From assembly GCA_910577935.1 (NCBI GenBank), contig CAJTOT010000059.1:1-13649 (forward strand): a DNA stretch of 13,649 nt. Reading direction: 5' to 3'. A program made the translations under genes and the position numbers. Source of the DNA: an uncultured Hungatella sp. GTDB lineage: Bacteria; Bacillota; Clostridia; Lachnospirales; Lachnospiraceae. Below the pieces are notes generated by a model. That model saw only the letters and a list, made by a program, of their open reading frames with translations. It was not told where the DNA came from and did not search any database. Positions 1 through 6,254 of the stretch are shown here, in pieces (position 1 is the stretch's first letter; the number at the start of each line of letters is the position of its first letter).

Positions 1-2
1 AT

Positions 3-344
3 CGAACCAGAAGAGCTCTTTTACAGGTTACGGAACTGCTCCGTCAGAAAATCAACAGGGTTTTTCCTGTTCCATGCAGCCGCTATTTTGTAATCGACAG
101 CTTTCCGCTTCCAGTCTGTAAGTTCGGACGGGCGCGTTACTGCCGTTCCTTTCGGCCGGATGGGGCCGATTATGGAAAATGCCCGTCTAAAAAAGAGACG
201 TATTTCGGCTTTGGGGACAAAGGCTATACAGGGAAGCTTCTTTGGGGGGCTATGACCGATTTGTGCCAGTATGTGGATGGGTGCATCTTCAATGAGGAGG
301 ATGCATGGATAATCTGCGAAAAGGGAACCAGCCCGCTGATATAG
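3..344 (+). pseudogene. Degraded DDE transposase remnant, IS982-like
   Basis: Frame 3 is open from the window's left edge to a TAG at 342-344 and has no usable start, so the 5' part lies outside the window or is lost. The translation contains VIDSFPLPVCKFGRARYC at about 93-146, then GADYGKCPSKKETYFGF. This matches my memory of the DDE core region of IS982-group transposases, which has an Asp in an 'IDSFP' motif followed by a 'SKK.YFGyK.H' stretch. Directly after YFGF the frame jumps to GDKGYTGKLL, which resembles the later 'DKGY' block. The segment normally between them appears deleted, so this copy cannot be active. The last 30 or so residues (TDLCQYVDGCIFNEEDAW...) do not look like transposase and may be unrelated sequence joined by the deletion. 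No terminal inverted repeat is visible. The family name is from motif memory only; another DDE family is possible. Confidence 0.6.
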
Positions 345-382
345 CCGGCTTTCCGGCATTTTTGTGATCGGATTGAAAAATA

Positions 383-411
383 TAGAAATATAAATGTGAT
401 TGTGGTATGAT
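383..411 (+). promoter_or_regulatory. Promoter of the restriction-modification operon
   Basis: TATGAT at 406-411 is preceded immediately by TGG, giving an extended -10. A weak -35 (TAGAAA, 383-388) sits 17 bp upstream. The predicted start near 418 leaves a short leader before the AGGAGG at 443-448. A competing TTGAAA (373-378)/TGTGAT (395-400) pair is less convincing. Confidence 0.5.
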
Positions 412-455
412 ATTAAGCAGTACAACGGGGATTTGAACATGCAGGAGGATACATT

Positions 456-1478
456 ATGCGTTACATCGGCGGAAAGGCTTTGCTTCTTGATTACATCATG
501 GACACCATAGAAGCGGAGACCGAGAATGTCAAGACGGTGATCGACATTTTTTCAGGGTCAGGCGCGGTGGGAAGCGCGTTGAAGGCCAGGGGATACGGGG
601 TGTTATCCAACGATTTTCTCTATTTCAGCTATGTAATCGCAAGGGGAACCATAGGCATATGCACAGAACCTGCATTTGAGAAATTTGATTTTGATGTCAT
701 CGATTATTTGAATCATCTCTCCCTGGAGACCGCGGAGTATCCCCTGGAACGGTGTTTTATTTATAATCATTATTCTCCCAACGAGAACTGCGGGAGGATG
801 TATTTTCAAAATAAAAACGCTCTGAAGATCGACCTGATCAGGCTTCAGATTGAGGAGTGGAACGAGGCGGGCCTGCTCTCGGAGGACGAGTATTATTATC
901 TGCTGGCGGCTTTGATAAACGCAGTGCCCTATGTGGCCAACATTACAGGCGTGTTCGGGGCTTACCTGAAATTCTGGGACAAGCGCACGTACAACGAGCT
1001 GCGGCTGGAGAAGCCGTCGATTATCCCGTCTGACAGGAAAATCCTGTGCGCCAATAAGGATTATACCCGGCTCCTGGGTGAGAGCTATGATTTGCTCTAC
1101 GCCGATCCTCCCTATAATTCAAGGGAATATCTTCCCAACTATCATATACTTGAAACCATAGCAAGGTATGATTACCCAAAGCTGCAGGGCGTGACGGGAA
1201 TGAGAAATTATGAAAACCAGAAAAGCGTCTTCTGCAAGAAAAATACGGTGCGGGCCGCGTTTGAAACCCTTATAAAGGACTGTCGCAGCAGATACCTGCT
1301 GATCAGCTACAACAATGAGGGGATCATGGGCACAGAGGACTTGTGCAGGCTGTGCAGAGAGTACGCTGCGGGAGACTCCTTCCGGCTTATAGAAATTGAT
1401 TACAGAAGATATAAGAACAAGATTCCGAATAATAAAGCAGGGCTGAAAGAGCAGCTTTATTTTTTGAGGAGGAATTGA
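456..1478 (+). CDS. D12-class DNA adenine methyltransferase, M.FokI N-half homologue
   Basis: This 340-residue enzyme should transfer a methyl group from S-adenosylmethionine to N6 of adenine in one strand of an asymmetric recognition site. The N-terminal RYIGGK (2-7) and DIFSGSGAVG (30-39) form the SAM-binding part, and DPPY at 217-220 is the catalytic motif IV. The order SAM motif then DPPY and the RYIGGK start are typical of the D12 (alpha-type, Dam-like) class. Stretches such as NYSP-like YNHYSPNENCGRMYF, FGAYLKFWDKR and NYHILETIARYDYP resemble the N-terminal half of M.FokI as I remember it. AGGAGG at 443-448 lies 7 nt before the ATG. It is the first gene of an operon with a second methyltransferase and a FokI-like nuclease, so its role is to protect host DNA. 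If FokI specificity is retained, it would modify the GGATG strand; that is inference. Confidence 0.92.
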   Translation: MRYIGGKALLLDYIMDTIEAETENVKTVIDIFSGSGAVGSALKARGYGVLSNDFLYFSYVIARGTIGICTEPAFEKFDFDVIDYLNHLSLETAEYPLERCFIYNHYSPNENCGRMYFQNKNALKIDLIRLQIEEWNEAGLLSEDEYYYLLAALINAVPYVANITGVFGAYLKFWDKRTYNELRLEKPSIIPSDRKILCANKDYTRLLGESYDLLYADPPYNSREYLPNYHILETIARYDYPKLQGVTGMRNYENQKSVFCKKNTVRAAFETLIKDCRSRYLLISYNNEGIMGTEDLCRLCREYAAGDSFRLIEIDYRRYKNKIPNNKAGLKEQLYFLRRN

Positions 1479-2329
1479 TGAGATATATAAAGGCGCCTAT
1501 GAACTATATAGGAAATAAATACCGGATTATGGGGCAGATACAGAAGTGGTTCCCAAAAGACATAGACCTTATGGTTGATATCTTCTGCGGGGGCTGCGAC
1601 GTGACCTTTAACACCAGAGCCAGGGAGCATATAGCCAATGATTTGAATTTCTTTGTCATAGATATATACAGAGAATTCCAGCGTTTGGGCATAGAGGAAA
1701 CCATAGGCAGGATCGACGGGATCATCCGCCGGTGGAAGCTGACCAAAGAGGACAAAGAAGCCTATGAGCGTTTCAGGGACTACTACAATGCCACAAAGAA
1801 TCCCCTGGATTTGTATGTGCTGATGTGCTTCAGCTTTAATTACCAGTTCCGGTTTAATTCGGCCCACGAGTACAACAACCCTTTTGGCAGGAACAGGAGC
1901 TCGTTCAATGAGGTGATGAGAGAGAACCTGGCCAGGCTGCAGGGCATCATTGAGCCTGTCCGGTATGTGTCCTGTGATTTCAGGGAATTTGATTACAGCC
2001 TGATGAAGGAAGGGGATTTTCTATATGCCGATCCGCCGTATCTGATAACCTGCGGGAGCTATAATGACGGAAAAAGAGGGTTCAAGGGCTGGGGCGAAGA
2101 AGACGAGAGAGCCCTGTATGATATCCTGGACGGCTTAAATAAACGGGGAATAAAATTCGCCCTGTCAAATGTCTCCCACCACAAGGGCAGCGTAAACAAG
2201 ATATTGCTGGACTGGAAAAAAGAGGGAAGATATCATATGCACAGGATAAAGTTTAATTATAATAATTGCAGCTATCACACAAAAAACAAGGACAATGTGA
2301 CTCAGGAAGTTTTGGTTACGAATTATTAG
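1478..2329 (+). CDS. D12-class DNA adenine methyltransferase, M.FokI C-half homologue
   Basis: This 283-residue D12 methyltransferase probably modifies the strand opposite to that of the upstream enzyme, as needed for an asymmetric type IIS site. It has the NYIGNKYR motif (9-16), DIFCGG SAM-binding loop (34-39) and catalytic DPPY (185-188). The segments TKNPLDLY, YNNPFGRNRS, DPPYLITCGSYNDG and the C-terminal TQEVLVTNY closely resemble the C-terminal half of M.FokI from memory. I chose the ATG at 1478 over the in-frame TTG at 1475 because GAGGAGG (1466-1472) is 5 nt from the ATG but only 2 nt from the TTG. This start overlaps the upstream stop as TGATG, a strong translational-coupling arrangement. 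In FokI and StsI the two halves are one polypeptide; here they are separate. Confidence 0.92.
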   Translation: MRYIKAPMNYIGNKYRIMGQIQKWFPKDIDLMVDIFCGGCDVTFNTRAREHIANDLNFFVIDIYREFQRLGIEETIGRIDGIIRRWKLTKEDKEAYERFRDYYNATKNPLDLYVLMCFSFNYQFRFNSAHEYNNPFGRNRSSFNEVMRENLARLQGIIEPVRYVSCDFREFDYSLMKEGDFLYADPPYLITCGSYNDGKRGFKGWGEEDERALYDILDGLNKRGIKFALSNVSHHKGSVNKILLDWKKEGRYHMHRIKFNYNNCSYHTKNKDNVTQEVLVTNY

Positions 2330-2344
2330 CGGGGGAGAGCCGGC

Positions 2345-4081
2345 ATGGCAGAGAGAACTTTTGGGTGGGTGCAGGAGGCGTATAAGATCAGCAGTCTGAA
2401 GAGAGTGATAAAACTCTTTCTGCCTGACTCGGATGTGAACAGGGAGCTTAGGTCAGACAAAATCCCGCGCCTTATATCGGAGGAGTACGGCAGAGATGAA
2501 TTTATACGGGAACTGTCGGAGGAGAGAATCCATATTCCCTACCAGCATTTAAAAGGAAGAGGGACGCCGAGGGGATTTACAAGAAGCAATGCGCCCTGTT
2601 CCGGCATCGTCCAGGCGGCTTTGCCGGGACAGAGAAAAGAATATCAAAGCGACTGGCCTGCGGATTCCTTTTTAAGGTGGGGCGTGAGCATAGGATTTCT
2701 CCAATATGACAGACAGTCAGATGAGTGCGGTTTGTCAGAGGCGGGGGAGCGGTATGCCAGGGCAGAGGACAAAAGCCGTGAGGAAGAAGATATTTTGACA
2801 AGGGCTTTTTTATCATATCCGCCTGTATGCAGGGTTCTGCTTTTGCTGGAAGGCCACGAACCCCTGACGAAATTTGAGATAGGGGAGAAGCTGGGATTTA
2901 TCGGAGAAGCCGGCTTTACCTCCATTCCTCAGCGCCTTATACTTCAGGGCCTGGGGGAAGCCGGCGATGCCGGAGAGCGCAATAAATTGCTGTCAGACAC
3001 AGAGGGCACATGCGATAAATATGCGAGAACCATATGCAGCTGGCTCAAGCAGACGGGGTGGGTGGCGCAGGTTGACAAACCTGTCTCGGCGGTTATAAAC
3101 GGGAAAGAATATTCCGACACCATTGCCCAGGCATACCAGATTACCCTTAAAGGCCTGAAGGTTATCAAGCACATAAAGGGCACTTCAAAATTCGCCAAGC
3201 TTCCCAAGCTGGTCATGTGGGATATGCTGGCGACGAAAGCCGCGGACAGGGATTATCTGAGAAACAGAAGGACACATTTGCTGAACGCTCTTCAGTCAGG
3301 GTTCAGGAGTCCCGAGTATCTGCGGAAATATCTTGAGGCCAGAGGGATATCAGAGTCGGAGAGTACCATAGAGGACGATATAAGAAGCTTTGACAATATC
3401 GGGCTGACTGTCTGCGCAAAACAGAGCGGGTATAAAGTGACAGACACCATTGTCGGACTGGACATTCCTGCCCAGATACAGAGCCAGACCATCGCCAAGA
3501 CGGATTTCGCCATTCTCAAAGATAATGTGAGAAAAAAACTGCGCCATGTAAACCACAAGTATCTGCTGCTCATCGATCTGGGCTTTGACAGCAGCGCAAA
3601 CAGGGACTATGAGATACAGACCGCGGAGCTGCTCACGACAGAGCTTGATTTTAAGGGCGCGCGGCTGGGAGATACGCGAAAACCGGACGTGTGCGTTTAT
3701 TACGGAAAGCAGGGGCTTATAATCGACAACAAGGCCTACTCAAAAGGGTATTCCCTCCCCATAGGCCAGGCGGACGAGATGACGCGGTATATTGAGGAAA
3801 ACAAGGCAAGGCAGGCTTCCATCAACCCTAATCAGTGGTGGAGGATCTTCGAAGACGGCGTGTGTGATTTTTATTATGCCTTTGTGTCGGGAGAATTTAC
3901 AGGCGGGTTCAAGGACAGGCTGAAGAACATCTGGGAGAGAACGGGGGTGAGGGGAGCCGCGGTCAATACAGTCAATCTCCTTCTGCTGGCAGAGGAATTA
4001 AAATCAGGGAGAATATCATACCCCATGTGCTTCTCATATTTTGAGAGAAATGACGAGATAAAGATGGGAGGGCCGGATTAG
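2345..4081 (+). CDS. FokI-like type IIS restriction endonuclease
   Basis: At 578 residues this protein matches FokI along its whole length, by comparison with the FokI sequence as I remember it. The N-terminal recognition part (about 1-372, three winged-helix-like domains) shares RTFGWVQ (4-10), APC (83-85), FLRW (109-112), KFEIGEKLGF (176-185), GFTS (190-193) and DKYAR (224-228). The cleavage domain (about 385-578) carries KPD and IDNK, giving catalytic D448, D461 and K463, equivalent to FokI D450, D467 and K469. IGQADEM.RY.EEN (473-486) keeps D477 and R481, the salt-bridge pair used for cleavage-domain dimerisation in FokI. It should cut DNA a fixed distance outside its site as a dimer. The gene starts 15 nt after the second methyltransferase, with a purine-rich GGGGGAGA at about 2331-2338 as ribosome binding site. 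No frameshift or missing catalytic residue is seen, so it looks active. Confidence 0.95.
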   Translation: MAERTFGWVQEAYKISSLKRVIKLFLPDSDVNRELRSDKIPRLISEEYGRDEFIRELSEERIHIPYQHLKGRGTPRGFTRSNAPCSGIVQAALPGQRKEYQSDWPADSFLRWGVSIGFLQYDRQSDECGLSEAGERYARAEDKSREEEDILTRAFLSYPPVCRVLLLLEGHEPLTKFEIGEKLGFIGEAGFTSIPQRLILQGLGEAGDAGERNKLLSDTEGTCDKYARTICSWLKQTGWVAQVDKPVSAVINGKEYSDTIAQAYQITLKGLKVIKHIKGTSKFAKLPKLVMWDMLATKAADRDYLRNRRTHLLNALQSGFRSPEYLRKYLEARGISESESTIEDDIRSFDNIGLTVCAKQSGYKVTDTIVGLDIPAQIQSQTIAKTDFAILKDNVRKKLRHVNHKYLLLIDLGFDSSANRDYEIQTAELLTTELDFKGARLGDTRKPDVCVYYGKQGLIIDNKAYSKGYSLPIGQADEMTRYIEENKARQASINPNQWWRIFEDGVCDFYYAFVSGEFTGGFKDRLKNIWERTGVRGAAVNTVNLLLLAEELKSGRISYPMCFSYFERNDEIKMGGPD

Positions 4082-4109
4082 CCCAAAAATTTTAATCAGG
4101 AGGTGGCCT

Positions 4110-5006
4110 ATGCCGGACAGCCGGTTATTCAGAATATTATATTATCTCCTGGACAAGGGGAGCGCCACGGCTCCTGAACTGGCGGCAAAATTCGAGGTTT
4201 CTCCGAGAACCGTTTACCGCGACGTGGAGGCGTTGAGCGGGGCGGGCATTCCCGTATATACGGAACCGGGAAGAAACGGCGGGATATATCTGTTAGATAA
4301 CTTTGTCCTGGACAGGGCGGTATTGTCTGATGACGAGAGACGGGAGGTGCTCACCGCCATACAGGGTATGTCTGCCACAGGCTATGTCTCCGGAGGCGAG
4401 GCGCTGGCAAAGCTGTCCGCGCTTTTCAACATGGACATGGAAGATTGGCTTGAAGTGGATTTTTCGCGCTGGGGAAACCATCCCTGGGACAACTCCAAAT
4501 TTGAATTGTTAAAGACAGCAATCATCAGTCACAGGGAAATAAAAATAGTTTATGAGAGCATAAAGAATGAGAAGAGCGAGCGCGTCGTCCAGCCCCTTAA
4601 ACTGTCTTATAAGTCAAAGGAATGGTATCTGAAAGCATTTTGCCTGGAGAGACAGGATTTCCGCCTGTTCAAATTAAACCGTATTTTGGAGCTGGAGATA
4701 TCTGAGAAGACGTTTGCGCCCCGCCTATATCCCAGTCAGGAAGACAGCCCCGGACCGGAATGTCCCCGGATCGTCCTTCTGTTTTCTAAAGAAACCGCGT
4801 ACCGCGTGTATGATGAATTCGACATAAGGGAAATTGAATGCAGGGAAAACGGGGATCTGCAGGTTTCCACCGAGATGCCTGTGGACCCATGGCTGGTAGG
4901 TTATCTGCTTTCCTTCGGGGCGCAGGTGGAAGTGGCGGAGCCTGAATATCTGAAGGAGGCCCTGGCGGAGCAGGCGCGGAAAATTTACGAAAAAAATAAA
5001 TCATGA
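4110..5006 (+). CDS. YafY-type HTH-WYL transcriptional regulator
   Basis: This 298-residue protein has an N-terminal DeoR-like winged helix-turn-helix (about 3-55; ATAPELAAKFEVSPRTVYRDV includes the recognition helix) followed by the GGIYLLDNF wing region. A WYL domain occupies about 130-205, with the name-giving residues W172-Y173-L174 and a nearby FRLFKLNRI strand. The C-terminal part (about 217-295) matches the usual WCX-like extension. WYL domains bind nucleic acid or other ligands and switch the DNA binding of these cytoplasmic regulators. AGGAGG precedes the ATG. The gene follows the FokI-like gene by 28 bp with no terminator, so read-through from the restriction operon is likely. YafY regulators are common chromosomal genes in Clostridia, so this may simply be the insertion neighbour. 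The ligand and targets are unknown. Confidence 0.88.
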   Translation: MPDSRLFRILYYLLDKGSATAPELAAKFEVSPRTVYRDVEALSGAGIPVYTEPGRNGGIYLLDNFVLDRAVLSDDERREVLTAIQGMSATGYVSGGEALAKLSALFNMDMEDWLEVDFSRWGNHPWDNSKFELLKTAIISHREIKIVYESIKNEKSERVVQPLKLSYKSKEWYLKAFCLERQDFRLFKLNRILELEISEKTFAPRLYPSQEDSPGPECPRIVLLFSKETAYRVYDEFDIREIECRENGDLQVSTEMPVDPWLVGYLLSFGAQVEVAEPEYLKEALAEQARKIYEKNKS

Positions 5007-5036
5007 CAAAGGATGTCAGGATATGTGTAGTATACT
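5004..5036 (+). promoter_or_regulatory. Candidate operator and -10 before the zinc-ribbon gene
   Basis: A perfect inverted repeat TGACA-AAGGA-TGTCA (5004-5018) begins in the stop codon of the WYL regulator gene. TATACT at 5031-5036 could be a -10 for the zinc-ribbon gene, with no good -35, so the dyad covers the place where a -35 would lie. The arrangement fits binding by a regulator, perhaps the adjacent WYL protein. This is inference from position and symmetry. Confidence 0.35.
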
Positions 5037-5072
5037 GGGCGCAGCAACAAAATAAAAACGGAGGTTAAGAAG

Positions 5073-5345
5073 ATGAACGAGATGAGTCAGAAATTTTGCC
5101 AGTGCTGCGGTATGCCCATGGGAAACACAGATGAGCTCTATGGAACAAATGCCGACGGGAGCAAAAATGAGGAATACTGCGCGTATTGTTTTGAGAAGGG
5201 CGAGTTTACATTCAATGGCACGATGGAAGAGATGGTGGAGGTGTGCGTGCCCCATATGACCAATGCCAACCCGGACATGAGCCGGGAGGAGGCGAGAAAA
5301 ATCATGCTTGAATGGTTCCCCGCATTAAAGCGCTGGAAAAAATAA
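5073..5345 (+). CDS. Small zinc-ribbon protein (Zn_ribbon_2-like)
   Basis: This 90-residue cytoplasmic protein has four likely zinc ligands arranged as CQCC (9-12) with GMPM, and CAYC (33-36), followed by an amphipathic C-terminal half ending in the basic KRWKK. The pattern 'CQSCGMPM...YC.YCF..G.F' is the one I associate with the putative zinc-ribbon family PF12674, found widely in Clostridia; its biochemical role is not known to me. GGAGG (5060-5064) is 8 nt before the first ATG; a second in-frame ATG at 5082 is too far. It is 66 bp downstream of the WYL regulator gene. Regulators of this kind and this zinc ribbon may form a functional pair, which I infer only from adjacency and the intervening dyad. 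Confidence 0.8.
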   Translation: MNEMSQKFCQCCGMPMGNTDELYGTNADGSKNEEYCAYCFEKGEFTFNGTMEEMVEVCVPHMTNANPDMSREEARKIMLEWFPALKRWKK

Positions 5346-5403
5346 CTCCCTGAGGGGAATCCTGAGCCGGAACAGAAAAAGGCTGCCTTTTGCCCCCAGC
5401 ATC

Positions 5404-5432
5404 ATGACATTTCGCCGATATTCATGTATAAT
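5404..5432 (+). promoter_or_regulatory. Promoter of the small membrane-protein gene
   Basis: ATGACA (5404-5409, one mismatch to TTGACA) is separated by 17 bp from a consensus TATAAT (5427-5432). The expected start near 5439 gives an 85-nt leader before the ATG at 5524. The leader can form a CGGCCTCC/GGAGCCG hairpin around 5463-5490. Confidence 0.65.
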
Positions 5433-5523
5433 GGAGATGTTCCATTTACACAAAACAGCGAAACGGCCTCCCGAACCATTGGCGGAGCCGGCTGAATACC
5501 AGGGGACAGACGGGGGTAATGAG

Positions 5524-6003
5524 ATGAACAAGACGAGAAAAATTGACCTTCTGTACAGAAAGGCAAAAGGACAGGGCTTCAATGCCAGCCCTGAGGAGAT
5601 CAGGGAGCTGCGCAAGTATAAGGTAGAGGCGGGAGCAGACGCCAGCTATGCTACCAAGGCCAACATCAGGGACTATGTGACGGCGGTGGACGGCGGCGCC
5701 TGTTTCGGGTCGTTCTATGACTGGTGCATGAACAATAAAAGAGCCGACAGGCGGCGGAGAGGTTCCAGTGAAAAAGAGATTGCGAGTTTTAACCGCAGCC
5801 AGAGCATGGGCGCGGCATTTTTGGGGTGGCTCACATGGGGAGTTGCCATTTACTGGATATTTGACGAAAGAATATCGGTGAACCAGTGCGCGGTGCTGGG
5901 CGCGATTGTGTCCATACTTCTCCAGAGATATTCCAGAAAGTGGGCGGCATTTACCTTATTTTTGCTTCCGCTGATACTGGTGTCGGTTATTGCGTCATTC
6001 TGA
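5524..6003 (+). CDS. Hypothetical small membrane protein, three predicted helices
   Basis: I do not recognise this 159-residue protein. The first 90 or so residues are charged and cytoplasmic in character: an N-terminal basic part, an EEIRELRKYK helix (25-34), DYVTAVDGGACFGSFYDWC (50-68) and the cluster RADRRRR (73-79). Three hydrophobic segments follow at about 95-113, 117-134 and 140-158, the last ending right at the C terminus. The arginine cluster before the first segment suggests a cytoplasmic N terminus by the positive-inside rule. I chose the ATG at 5524, preceded by a GGGGG stretch at 5512-5516, because the longer frame starting at 5404 would begin inside the -35 of a strong promoter. 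The gene has its own promoter and terminator, so it is a monocistronic unit. Confidence 0.72.
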   Translation: MNKTRKIDLLYRKAKGQGFNASPEEIRELRKYKVEAGADASYATKANIRDYVTAVDGGACFGSFYDWCMNNKRADRRRRGSSEKEIASFNRSQSMGAAFLGWLTWGVAIYWIFDERISVNQCAVLGAIVSILLQRYSRKWAAFTLFLLPLILVSVIASF

Positions 6004-6007
6004 CAGC

Positions 6008-6044
6008 GCCGGGGCGTGAACGTGTGCACAACGCCCCGGCTTTT
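6008..6044 (+). terminator. Rho-independent terminator
   Basis: A perfect 10-bp GC-rich stem, GCCGGGGCGT (6008-6017) with ACGCCCCGGC (6031-6040), has a 13-nt loop and is followed by TTTT. It begins 4 nt after the stop of the small membrane-protein gene. Confidence 0.85.
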
Positions 6045-6092
6045 GTCCGGCACAGCCGGGTAGGAAGATGTGGCCGGGAACAGCCATATTTC

Positions 6093-6106
6093 GTGACAAA
6101 TGTAAC
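6093..6106 (+). promoter_or_regulatory. Dyad, candidate response-regulator binding site
   Basis: GTGACAAATGTAAC fits the symmetric pattern GTNACA-NN-TGTNAC exactly. A partial copy of its left half, CGTGAAATGAC, follows at 6108-6118 with a 16-bp offset. Its centre is about 65 bp upstream of the start expected from the TATAAT at 6152-6157, a common position for an activator. The LuxR/NarL-type regulator encoded in the downstream operon is the obvious candidate, by inference. Confidence 0.4.
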
Positions 6107-6151
6107 TCGTGAAATGACTGCCGGCATCTATCATGGCTCTTTTCTGTTTTA

Positions 6152-6157
6152 TATAAT
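6152..6157 (+). promoter_or_regulatory. -10 element of the membrane protein/two-component operon
   Basis: A consensus TATAAT has no recognisable -35 at the right distance (TATCAT or CTATCA at 6128-6134). This is the usual picture for a promoter that depends on an activator. The next gene starts about 90 bp downstream of the predicted start. Confidence 0.45.
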
Positions 6158-6254
6158 GATATCAAGGTTGGAAGGTCGGGAAGACATGATGGTCAGGCCT
6201 TTTGATATGGGTATCATGTGACCAGGATGGTCAGAGACGGAAAGGAGAATGGTG

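Noticed and set aside
21..440. Open frame of 139 codons on the - strand
   Set aside because: It is antisense to the transposase remnant, whose + strand translation carries recognisable DDE motifs; the - strand product resembles nothing and has no ribosome binding site.
5377..5391. AAAAGG-CTG-CCTTTT hairpin after the zinc-ribbon gene as a terminator
   Set aside because: The stem has only two G-C pairs and a 3-nt loop, too weak to call with confidence.
5404..5523. Longer N terminus for the small membrane protein
   Set aside because: The ATG at 5404 is part of the promoter -35, so it would not be transcribed; the ATG at 5524 has a G-rich ribosome binding site.
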